Shown: piece by piece, positions 1 through 7,618 of the stretch | How the letters are laid out: every line of letters starts with the position of its first letter | Numbering within the stretch: the first letter of the stretch is position 1 | Origin: Acidobacteriaceae bacterium | GTDB taxonomy: Bacteria > Acidobacteriota > Terriglobia > Terriglobales > Acidobacteriaceae | Direction: 5' to 3' | Assembly: GCA_030037705.1 (NCBI GenBank) | Contig: JASHQE010000247.1 | Coordinates: 1 to 64,000, forward strand | DNA: 64,000 bases | Translations under genes and position numbers: made by a program | Notes under the pieces: model-generated | The model's database searches: none | What the model saw: only the letters and a program-made list of their open reading frames with translations | Told to the model about the DNA's origin: nothing

Positions 1-1182
1 CTGGCCTCCATCCTCGACCTTAATCCGCTCCTCGAACGCATCGGCCAGCTCCTGCGCCGTCTCATCGATTACCAGATGTTCACCATCATGCTGCTTGATG
101 AGAAGGGGGAGGTCCTCATCACGCGCTACGCCTGGCGTTTCGGCTACGCTCATGCGCCTTTGCGCCGCGTTCCCGTAACCAGCGGCCTGGTTGGCGCGGC
201 GGTGCGTGAGTGGCGGCCGATCAACGTGCCCGATGTCCGCAAGGACCCGCGCTATCTTGAGATGAATCCCGAGACCCGCTCAGAGCTGATCGTCCCGCTC
301 TTTTACAAGGGCCGCGTCATCGGCGTGCTCGATCTCGAACACACGCGCACCGGCTTCTTCAATGAAGAGCACGAGCGGATGTTGACCACGCTCGCCTCGC
401 AGATCGCGATCGCCATCGAGAACGCGCGGCTCTACCAGGCCGTCCGCCGCCAGGAACGCCAGCTTGAGCGCGACATCGCTATGGCCCGCGAGGTACAGCT
501 CCGGCTCCTGCCGCCGGAAGCGCCTTCGCATCCGCACGCCGAGATGGCGGTTCGTTTTCTCCCCGCGCGCTCCATCGGCGGCGATCTCTACGACTTCATC
601 GACTACGGATCGAACCGCACAGCGATCGTCATGGGCGACGTAAGCGGCAAGGCTGCGCCTGCGGCTCTGTTCGCCGCGCTCGTCAGCGGCATCATGCGCT
701 CGGCGGCGCAGCAGCAGCCGGGACCTGCCGAGATGCTTGCCCATCTCAATGATGCCCTGCAGGAACGCAAGCTCGACTCGCAGTACGTCACGCTTCTCTT
801 TGCGTTGTGGAACGACGACAATCAAACGCTTCAGGTAGCCAACTCCGGCGCTGTGCAACCCGTCTTTTGCCGCTCCGGTCAATCGCTCGCGGTAAAGGCG
901 GAAGGATTTCCTCTCGGCATGTTTCCCGATGTGACTTACGAGGAGTTCAACGTCGCCACACAACCGGGAGACGTGCTCGTCTTCGTCTCGGATGGCATCC
1001 TCGACGCGGAAAACGAGCAGGACGAAATGTACGGGCAGGATCGATTGGCCGACCTCCTCTGCGCCAACCGCGACCGGCCAGCCCAAGAGATCGCCGATGA
1101 GATCCTAGCCGATGTGGCTCGCTTTCAAGGCAATAAAGAGCGCTTCGACGATGAAACGATCATCGTGCTGCGCGTGCGGTAA
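1..1182 (+). CDS. GAF domain / SpoIIE-type PP2C serine phosphatase, 5' partial
   Basis: The frame is open to the left edge, so the N-terminus is missing; 393 residues are visible. Residues ~1-140 form a GAF sensor domain. A short charged linker follows, then from ~165 a SpoIIE/RsbU PP2C phosphatase domain with the typical SIGGDLYDF, MGDVSGKAAPAAL and FVSDGILDAENEQ metal-binding motifs, ending at DDETIIVLRVR. Proteins of this class dephosphorylate anti-sigma-factor antagonists in partner-switching stress signalling; the GAF domain would sense a small ligand. No anti-sigma or antagonist gene lies next to it. The domain call is secure; substrate and input are unknown. A heptamer repeat array starts within 5 bases of the stop codon. 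Confidence 0.9.
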   Translation: MASILDLNPLLERIGQLLRRLIDYQMFTIMLLDEKGEVLITRYAWRFGYAHAPLRRVPVTSGLVGAAVREWRPINVPDVRKDPRYLEMNPETRSELIVPLFYKGRVIGVLDLEHTRTGFFNEEHERMLTTLASQIAIAIENARLYQAVRRQERQLERDIAMAREVQLRLLPPEAPSHPHAEMAVRFLPARSIGGDLYDFIDYGSNRTAIVMGDVSGKAAPAALFAALVSGIMRSAAQQQPGPAEMLAHLNDALQERKLDSQYVTLLFALWNDDNQTLQVANSGAVQPVFCRSGQSLAVKAEGFPLGMFPDVTYEEFNVATQPGDVLVFVSDGILDAENEQDEMYGQDRLADLLCANRDRPAQEIADEILADVARFQGNKERFDDETIIVLRVR

Positions 1183-1186
1183 ATGC

Positions 1187-1395
1187 AGGGATCAGGGATC
1201 AGAAAAACCACGCTTCACGGCAAATTATTTGCAATTGAATAAAACGCATTGTCATCTTGAGCGGAGTCCGCGTAGCGGACGCAGTCGAAAGACCTGCGGT
1301 TCGCATCGGCTAGCAGAAATCTCGAATCCAGCCGATGAGTCTTCTTCTGTTCCCTGTTCCCTGTTCCCTGTTCCCTAGTCCCTAGTCCCTAGTCC
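1187..1395. repeat. Heptamer-array element, copy A
   Basis: Two runs of 7-base units flank about 145 bases of unique sequence. The left run at 1187-1202 is AGGGATC-type. The right run at ~1347-1395 has about four TGTTCCC units followed by three TAGTCCC units. The two runs are roughly complementary and could form a long-range stem. The element fills the gap between the phosphatase stop and the aroA start. A second element of the same design lies at 58267-58427. Confidence 0.75.
1250..1301. repeat. Dispersed GTCATCYTGAGCG intergenic repeat
   Basis: The sequence begins GTCATCTTGAGCG and ends near CAGTCGAAAGACCTGCGGTT. It contains a perfect 6-bp hairpin GTCCGC-GTA-GCGGAC at 1266-1280. A related sequence lies at 42755-42793 (GTCATCCTGAGCG, GGTCGAAAG, TTTGCGGTTG). 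These appear to be copies of a small dispersed intergenic repeat; function unknown. Confidence 0.55.
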
Positions 1396-1431
1396 GCTAA
1401 ACTAAAAGTAGATCCTACGCACGGAGCTCTC

Positions 1432-2733
1432 TTGCACAACGCAGTTCAGGAACGCATCATCCGCCCCGCACGCAACATCTACGGCAGCCTGCGCCTGCCT
1501 GGCGATAAATCCATCAGCCACCGCTACGCCATGCTCGGCGGGTTTGCCGAAGGCACATCGCGCTTCACCAATTTTTCCACTGGCGCCGACTGCGCCTCAA
1601 CCCTCGCCTGCATGGAAGCGCTTGGCGCCCACGTCAACCGGCTCGGCAGCGATGCTGTTGAAGTCACCGGTGTGGCCGGCCGCGTCATGCCCGCCACCCA
1701 TCCGCTCGACTGCGGCAACTCCGGCTCGACGATGCGCATGATCTCCGGCCTGCTCGCGCCGCAGCAAGGCCGCTTCACGCTGATCGGCGATGCATCGCTC
1801 TCGCGCCGCCCGATGGAGCGCATCCGCAAGCCGCTTGAAGCGATGGGTGCGCGTATTACGCTTACCGATGGCCACGCGCCGCTCACCATCGAAGGCACTG
1901 CGCTCAAGCCCATCGACTTCACCACGCCGGTTCCCAGCGCACAGGTGAAAACGTGCGTTCTGCTCGCCGGACTGCAAACTGCCGGAACAACCACCGTTCG
2001 CGAATCGGTGCGCACACGCGATCATAGCGAGCTTGCATTGCGCGCCTTCGGTGCAACAGTCACGCGCACAATTGATTCCGTTTCGATCGCGGGACCGCAG
2101 TCCCTCCACGCCATCGAGGCTGCAGTGCCCGGCGACATCTCTTCGGCCGCATTCTTCCTGTGCGCCGCGGCGCTCTTCCCCGGCTCCGGCCTGGTGATCG
2201 ATTCGCTGGGACTGAACCCCACGCGCGCCACGCTGTTCGATGTGTTGACCGCTCTCGGCGCGCACATCAGCGTCTTGAATCTCGAAGAGAAACATGCGGA
2301 ACTGGTCGGCACCGTGCAGATCGCCGGACCAGCGGAAGGACTCGGAAGCACCGAGGTCAGCGGCGCGCTCGCCGCGCAGCTCATCGACGAGCTGCCAGTG
2401 CTCGCAGCCATTGCGCCCTTCACGCGCGGCGGTATCCGCATCCGCGATGCGAAAGAGCTGCGCGTCAAGGAATCAGACCGCATCGCGCTCGTCGCCAGGA
2501 ACCTCCACGCGATGGGCGCCGATGTTACGGAGTTTGAAGACGGCCTCGAAATTCCCGGCGGCCAAACTCTGCACGGTACGACCATCGATTCCGGCGGCGA
2601 TCATCGCATCGCCATGGCCTTCAGCGTCGCAGCACTCAAGGCCGAAGGCGAAACGCTGATCCAAGGCGCCGAATCGGCGGCCATCAGCTTTCCTGAGTTC
2701 TTCGATCTGCTCGACCGGGCGGCTGAGAGATAA
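1432..2733 (+). CDS. aroA: 3-phosphoshikimate 1-carboxyvinyltransferase (EPSP synthase)
   Basis: Transfers the enolpyruvyl group of PEP to shikimate-3-phosphate in the shikimate pathway to chorismate and aromatic amino acids; cytosolic. The 433 residues match the family's usual length. Visible motifs are LPGDKSISHR near residue 24 (substrate-binding Lys/Ser/Arg), CGNSGSTMRM near 95, PSAQVKTCVLLAGL near 168, RDHSELALRAFGA near 196 and KELRVKESDRI near 343. The chosen start is TTG with GGAG about 7 bases upstream; no in-frame ATG precedes the conserved GDKSISHR region. It is a stand-alone gene converging on the tolC-like gene, with a terminator between them. Confidence 0.95.
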   Translation: MHNAVQERIIRPARNIYGSLRLPGDKSISHRYAMLGGFAEGTSRFTNFSTGADCASTLACMEALGAHVNRLGSDAVEVTGVAGRVMPATHPLDCGNSGSTMRMISGLLAPQQGRFTLIGDASLSRRPMERIRKPLEAMGARITLTDGHAPLTIEGTALKPIDFTTPVPSAQVKTCVLLAGLQTAGTTTVRESVRTRDHSELALRAFGATVTRTIDSVSIAGPQSLHAIEAAVPGDISSAAFFLCAAALFPGSGLVIDSLGLNPTRATLFDVLTALGAHISVLNLEEKHAELVGTVQIAGPAEGLGSTEVSGALAAQLIDELPVLAAIAPFTRGGIRIRDAKELRVKESDRIALVARNLHAMGADVTEFEDGLEIPGGQTLHGTTIDSGGDHRIAMAFSVAALKAEGETLIQGAESAAISFPEFFDLLDRAAER

Positions 2734-2758
2734 ATTTGCACCCACTTTCCATGTGCCG

Positions 2759-2785
2759 CAAAAAGGCCCGATCCTCCACCGGGTC
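2759..2785 (-). terminator. Terminator between aroA and the TolC-like gene
   Basis: On the minus strand an imperfect stem (GACCCG with CGGGCC) is followed by TTTTT, placed about 35 bases past the TolC-family stop codon. It may also help end aroA transcription from the other side. Confidence 0.5.
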
Positions 2786-2819
2786 TTCGGTCTGACGGCA
2801 ATCTCTGCTCTTCTCTGCT

Positions 2820-4889
2820 CTATTGACCCGCCGGAGGCGTCGTCGGAGCGGCATCCGTGTTCTTCGCCGGCTCCAGGCCGGGAATTACCGGCGCCGTCGC
2901 CACATTGCCGGTTGCGGCGTCATTCAGATTGATGCCGTAGTGCTGCAAGGTAGAGGCCAGAACCTGATACAGCAGCGCGCGGTCTTTGGCATAGGTCAAA
3001 TTCGCAGTGATCAGATTGTCTTCTGCCACGGCCAGATCGCGCTCTTTCTGCAGCACGTTGGCTGTGGTGGAAGCACCTAGGTGCAGCTTCTTCTGCTCTG
3101 CATCGAGACTTTGACGCGCGTAGTCTTCCGCGGCAGTCGAGGCCTGTACCTGCGCCCGGTCGTTGGTCAACGCGTACTGCTGCTGCACCACCTGCATGCG
3201 GATCTGCGTATAGAGCTGTTCGAGGTGCATCTCGGCCTGCCGGTACTCGATCAGCGAGCGCGCCTGGTCTGCCTGCGCCGTGCGGTTCCGGATATCGACT
3301 TGAAAGTTAAATCCAAGGCCCTTATTCGGAGAGCTGCCGTTGACCAGATTGCTCAACACCGTGGGAAAGTTGCTGCTGCTTGTTGCACCACAAGGTATGT
3401 TGAAGATGTTGCACGCCGTGTTGGGCGAACCGCCTATTCCCTGGCCTCCATAGAAACCGTACACATCGAGGGTCGGCAAGAGAGCATTGCGCGCGCCGCG
3501 CAGTGTGATCTCATCCTTTCTGATCGCCAATACCGCCTGTTCCAGCTCCGGACGATTTTCGAAAGCTACCTGCGCCAGTTGATCTGGCGTTTCCTTTTCC
3601 TCCGCGAGCGGGTCCAGGTTCACGCGATCCGTCGGAATGATCGGCGCGGTCACCAGCGCAGGATCGTTCAAGTTCCTCGCAATGGCCTGCTTAAGAATCA
3701 ACTGCTGGTAGTTCAGGTTGCTCTGCGAATTGATCAGCGCCTGCTTGTCTGTGGCTACGGTCGAATCGGCCTGCACCACATCGAGCGGCGCCATCGTGCC
3801 CACTTCCAGTTGCTTGCGCGTATCACTGTCAAGTTGTGTGCTCTGTTCAAGCGCCCGCTGCTTGGCTTGCACATCCTCGTACGCGCTCACCACAACCCAA
3901 TAGATATTCTCCACCTGATTGACTGTCGAGAGGACCTGCTGCCGGAACGTCGAATCCGTGATGCGGCGGTCCAGAATCGCCTCATAGACGAAGCGATTGT
4001 TCACCCAGATTCCGGCTCCTTGCAGCAGATGCTGTGTGACCGTCGCCTGGAAACTGGAGAGCAACTGCGGGCTATAGCTGTTGAATCCGTTGTTGGTGGT
4101 ACGGCTGTTGTCCCAGGTGAGCGTCGCCGATGTGCCGGTTACCCATCCCTGCGCATAGGTAAAGTTGTACGAGTCGGTGTTGGTGTAGGCGCGGGGAACG
4201 AACAGGCTTGTCTGGGGCGACTTCTGGCGTTCGAACTGGATGGTGCCGCTTATCAGCGGATCGCGATCTTCCGGTGCGGGTCCTGCCCCATCCGTAGAAA
4301 GAACCAGACCCGAGCTGCCTGCCGTGGCGCCGCTCACCGTGCCCGGAGCGCCGCTCGCGCTCAGCGTCTGTGACGTACCACCCAAGGTGTTCTGCAAAAC
4401 CGTTGCGCCGACGCCGCGCAGCGTAGAACCCGCCTTGGCGCGCAGCAAATCCGTATCGGCGATGTCAAGATAATAGCGGGAAATCGCGATATCGTAGTTG
4501 TTTTCAAGTGCCAGAGCGATGGCGTCGGAGAGGCTCAGATAGATCTTTCCATCCTTCACGAGATCGGTAAGCCGCACCGAGTTGTTGAAGTCCGCTTTAG
4601 CGATCGTGGTAGGGCGGTACATGTTAATCGGATCGCCGAGAAGCCTGCCCGACGGTTTTGAAAAGTCCCGGTCCGACGGCCGCAGGAAAAGCGGCTCTGT
4701 CTGCGTCGGAACTGGAGCGGAAGGCAGTGTAGACGCGGATTTTGTAGTCGTCTGGGTGGGCGTCTCCTGGCCGAATCCCGGGGGTACGCACGTAGCCAAT
4801 GAAAGCATGAGGGCGGCCCATGCTCGTAACCGGCTTCCTGACGTCCCAACACGCTGCTGCTTAAACACACGTCTACTCTCCAAATGCAT
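2820..4889 (-). CDS. TolC family outer membrane protein
   Basis: Outer-membrane channel of the TolC/OEP family, which links inner-membrane efflux or type I secretion pumps to the outside. The start is set at the ATG at 4889 because GGAGAGGAT lies just upstream and a signal peptide follows (RLRAWAALMLSLATCVPPGFG); 689 residues result. The mature protein has a long unstructured N-terminal stretch. Two OEP repeats then follow (roughly residues 130-400 and 430-650), with alpha-helical segments rich in Q/A/L such as QKERDLAVAEDNLITANLTYAKDRALLYQVL near the end. The C-terminus is Pro/Ala/Thr rich. The protein is longer than E. coli TolC (~490), mainly from the N-terminal extension and inserts in the beta-barrel part. 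No pump or adaptor gene is adjacent, so the partner is unknown. Confidence 0.85.
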   Translation of the reverse strand: MHLESRRVFKQQRVGTSGSRLRAWAALMLSLATCVPPGFGQETPTQTTTKSASTLPSAPVPTQTEPLFLRPSDRDFSKPSGRLLGDPINMYRPTTIAKADFNNSVRLTDLVKDGKIYLSLSDAIALALENNYDIAISRYYLDIADTDLLRAKAGSTLRGVGATVLQNTLGGTSQTLSASGAPGTVSGATAGSSGLVLSTDGAGPAPEDRDPLISGTIQFERQKSPQTSLFVPRAYTNTDSYNFTYAQGWVTGTSATLTWDNSRTTNNGFNSYSPQLLSSFQATVTQHLLQGAGIWVNNRFVYEAILDRRITDSTFRQQVLSTVNQVENIYWVVVSAYEDVQAKQRALEQSTQLDSDTRKQLEVGTMAPLDVVQADSTVATDKQALINSQSNLNYQQLILKQAIARNLNDPALVTAPIIPTDRVNLDPLAEEKETPDQLAQVAFENRPELEQAVLAIRKDEITLRGARNALLPTLDVYGFYGGQGIGGSPNTACNIFNIPCGATSSSNFPTVLSNLVNGSSPNKGLGFNFQVDIRNRTAQADQARSLIEYRQAEMHLEQLYTQIRMQVVQQQYALTNDRAQVQASTAAEDYARQSLDAEQKKLHLGASTTANVLQKERDLAVAEDNLITANLTYAKDRALLYQVLASTLQHYGINLNDAATGNVATAPVIPGLEPAKNTDAAPTTPPAGQ

Positions 4890-5154
4890 GATCCTCTCCA
4901 CAAGTTTGTCGCGACACCCGGGATGCCACTCTTCAGACGGCTTGCCAGCCCTTCCGGATGCAAATTTGTAGCCTCGGGGCCTACTCGCTTCCGGCAAAGG
5001 TCTCTAAGACTTGTAGTACGCGGTCATTTACCGGATCGTTCCAGCCTCCGCTGCCGCTTCTCGCCGGACCGTTTCCAGTGTCCAGCGCAGAAACCTGAGT
5101 ATATCCCACTCACTTCTTCCGGCCGCCGCGACTGGCAAGGTCGGGTAACCTGTT

Positions 5155-6033
5155 ATGCAGCCAATGAACGCGGCAGAACAGATCGAACCCGGTTTCAGTG
5201 CAAGGCCGCAGGCCTGGCCGCAGACCTGGAAGCTGACTCTTGCCTACGATGGAACCGATTTTTCTGGTTGGCAGGTCCAACCGGACAAACCGACCATCCA
5301 GGGTGAATTGCAGGCTGCTCTCGGCCGCGTTACAGGTGAGTCTCCCTTGCCCCAAGGCTCAGGCCGGACGGACGCCGGCGTTCATGCATTGGCGCAGGTA
5401 GCCAGCTTTGCCTTACACGCGCCAATCCCACCCGAAAATCTGCGCCGGGCCCTGAATCGGACCCTCCCTCCGTCCATTCGTGTCTCCGCAGCCCAAACGG
5501 TGCGAAGCCTTTTTCATGCGCGGCACGCGGCGGTGGCCAAAACCTATGAATACCGGATCTTCCGCAGAGCAATCTGTTCCCCATTTCTAGCGCGGTTCGT
5601 TCATGTCCAACCCTGGCCCCTGGACTTCGCCAAGCTCGAAGCGTCTGCTCGTATCTTCCTTGGAGAACATGACTTCTTCAGCTTCGCCGCCACCGATCCC
5701 GACCTCGCTGCTCGCCGTTCCGTAAACGAGACGGAGCTGGGTCAAACAGCCGCGATCACCACCTCGACTGTACGGACCGTCTTTTCGTCCGCCTGGGAAC
5801 AATGTGAGACGGAAGAAGGCAGCCTCTGGGTCTACCGCGTTCGCGGCAACGGCTTCCTGCATCACATGGTCCGCAATTTGGTGGGCACGATGCTCGATGC
5901 AGGCCGCGGGCAGATGGAAGTCAATGAGATCCCGAAGATCTTCGCCGCGCGCTCTCGCTCCGAAGCCGGGCCCACCGCACCGGCACGGGGCCTGTTCTTG
6001 CATTCCGTTGAGTATCCTGACGAAGAATCGTGA
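5155..6033 (+). CDS. truA: tRNA pseudouridine(38-40) synthase
   Basis: Converts uridines 38-40 of the tRNA anticodon arm to pseudouridine. The 292 residues carry YDGTDFSGWQ near residue 31, the catalytic motif GSGRTDAGVHA with the nucleophilic Asp at about 73, AKTYEYRIF near 128, and RGNGFLHHMVRNLVGT near 230, all standard for TruA. The N-terminal ~25 residues are a poorly conserved extension; an alternative ATG lies three codons in. The gene stands between the divergent tolC-like gene and the M20 peptidase gene, which starts about 50 bases downstream. Confidence 0.95.
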   Translation: MQPMNAAEQIEPGFSARPQAWPQTWKLTLAYDGTDFSGWQVQPDKPTIQGELQAALGRVTGESPLPQGSGRTDAGVHALAQVASFALHAPIPPENLRRALNRTLPPSIRVSAAQTVRSLFHARHAAVAKTYEYRIFRRAICSPFLARFVHVQPWPLDFAKLEASARIFLGEHDFFSFAATDPDLAARRSVNETELGQTAAITTSTVRTVFSSAWEQCETEEGSLWVYRVRGNGFLHHMVRNLVGTMLDAGRGQMEVNEIPKIFAARSRSEAGPTAPARGLFLHSVEYPDEES

Positions 6034-6082
6034 ATCAGCGCTTGATAAAAGGCCGTTCCTGCTACCCTGAAATCCAACCGTC

Positions 6083-7342
6083 ATGGTCCTTCTTGCCCAC
6101 AATTCGGCTTTTTCCCGGGTTACCGCGTTGGCTGGCCGACGAGCTTTACACAAAGCGTTTGCGTGGCTGCACGCCAACCCGAAGAGGATCATGGATTGGC
6201 AGGCAAAGCTGGTGTCTATCCCGGCGCCGCTTCACGGCGAGGCCGAGCGGGCAGCCTGGCTCGCCGAGCAGCTCGCCGCGGCGGGATTGACCGAGATTGC
6301 AACCGACGCAGCCGGCAATGTCTTAGGGGTTTTGCCCGCAGCGGGCTTACCTCCGGAAAGCTCCGGTCCCGTGGTCTTGCTCTCCGCGCACCTCGACACG
6401 GTTTTTCCGGCGGAGACGCACCTCAGCCCGGTCATCGATGGCGACCGTCTGACCGCTCCTGGAGCCTGTGACAACGGGGCCGGCGTCACCGGATTGTTGG
6501 CCATCGCCTATGCCCTGCGCCACGCAGAGATGGAATTACCCGTCCCCCTGGTTTTTGTGGGCAATGTGGGCGAGGAAGGTGAAGGCGACCTGCGCGGTAT
6601 GCGCCAGATCTATGGCCAAAGCCCGTTGGGTGGCCGCGTTGCTGCACACATCGTCCTCGATGGCGCAGGTGCGGATGGCGCCGTAACGCAGGCTTTGGGT
6701 AGCCGCCGATTCCAGGTTATGATCTGCGGCCCGGGCGGCCACAGCTTCACCGATGCCGGCACGCCGAACCCAATTGCCGCCATGGCTTCAGCGCTTGCCG
6801 TACTGGCAGAAACTGCGCTGCCTGATCACCCTCGAACCACTTTGAATCTGGGCACCATTCGCGGCGGCACCAGTGTGAATTCGATTCCGGAGTCGGCACA
6901 CGCAACCGTCGACTTCCGCTCCACCAGTCCCGAGCAGTTGCTGCGCCTTGAAGTTACTCTGCGCCGCTCTGTAGAAGATGCGGTGGGGAATTCCAATCTG
7001 AAAGCAAAAGCTTTGGGATTGCCTACCAGGGGACTGCTCTCCTTCGCCATCGCTCAAATCGGAGACCGTCCGGCAGCACGGTTGTCCGATGATTCTCCTT
7101 TGCTCGATGCCTTGCGTGCAGTCGACCGCCACCTGGGTTTGCGCACCGATCTCCGCCTCGGCTCGACCGACGCAAACCTGCCGCTTTCTCTCGGCGTTCC
7201 AGCTTTGGCGATCGGCGCCGGCGGAGAAGGCGGCGGGGCGCACACGCTGGCCGAGTGGTACTCGGCTAAACACCGCGAGCTGGGTTTGCGTAGAATCCTG
7301 CTCCTTACCCTGGTGATGCTCGAGTGGGCCGCCGAACAATAA
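6083..7342 (+). CDS. M20 family zinc metallopeptidase (peptidase T-like)
   Basis: A 419-residue M20/M25/M40 hydrolase. Metal ligands and catalytic residues are visible in order: SAHLDTVFP (His ~103), PGACDNGAG (bridging Asp ~130), NVGEEGEGD (Glu ~164-165), VLDGAG (Asp ~193) and the late GGGAHTLAEWYS (His near 395). A dimerisation domain lies between ~205 and 320 (CGPGGHSFTDAG). It probably cleaves small peptides or deacylates amino acids. Arginine pathway deacetylase (ArgE) belongs to the same superfamily, but the gene is far from the arg cluster and resembles the tripeptidase branch more. The upstream ATG is kept because the helix before MDWQAKLVSIPAP is usually present in relatives. Confidence 0.85.
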   Translation: MVLLAHNSAFSRVTALAGRRALHKAFAWLHANPKRIMDWQAKLVSIPAPLHGEAERAAWLAEQLAAAGLTEIATDAAGNVLGVLPAAGLPPESSGPVVLLSAHLDTVFPAETHLSPVIDGDRLTAPGACDNGAGVTGLLAIAYALRHAEMELPVPLVFVGNVGEEGEGDLRGMRQIYGQSPLGGRVAAHIVLDGAGADGAVTQALGSRRFQVMICGPGGHSFTDAGTPNPIAAMASALAVLAETALPDHPRTTLNLGTIRGGTSVNSIPESAHATVDFRSTSPEQLLRLEVTLRRSVEDAVGNSNLKAKALGLPTRGLLSFAIAQIGDRPAARLSDDSPLLDALRAVDRHLGLRTDLRLGSTDANLPLSLGVPALAIGAGGEGGGAHTLAEWYSAKHRELGLRRILLLTLVMLEWAAEQ

Positions 7343-7538
7343 GCCGAACAACAAATTGAGCAACAAAATCGAGCAATAATTCAGGAGCGTGATAACCACC
7401 CACGCCGGAGTTGTTAAGCTACCCGTACCACCACTCTTTCCGGCTGGCCACGTCTATACGGACGAGCGGCCAGTCCGTCCGCGAAAAACCGCCATTGGAT
7501 GACCGGACGAATCGGGCACAACTGGCTATACTGGGAGT

Positions 7539-7608
7539 TGGTGCATCAAAGCTAGAGAACTGGTGTATCAAGAAGCTAGCCGGGAGGCCGGCTACGTAAC
7601 GAGGTTAC
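7539..7608 (+). promoter_or_regulatory. Structured leader upstream of degP
   Basis: A direct repeat (TGGTGCATCAAAGCTAG at 7539-7555 and a related copy at 7561-7579) is followed by a perfect 7-bp hairpin TAGCCGG-GAGG-CCGGCTA (7577-7594). A 5-bp hairpin GTAAC-GAG-GTTAC (7596-7608) comes next. The second hairpin overlaps the only SD-like GAGG near the degP ATG at 7619. The structures are seen directly; any control of translation is inference. Confidence 0.4.
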
Positions 7609-7618
7609 TGAAAACTTT

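Noticed and set aside
3081..4373. 430-residue plus-strand frame
   Set aside because: Shadow of the TolC-family gene on the other strand; no motif and no ribosome site.
7411..7599. 62-residue frame before degP
   Set aside because: No ribosome site, overlaps hairpins of the degP leader, composition not protein-like.
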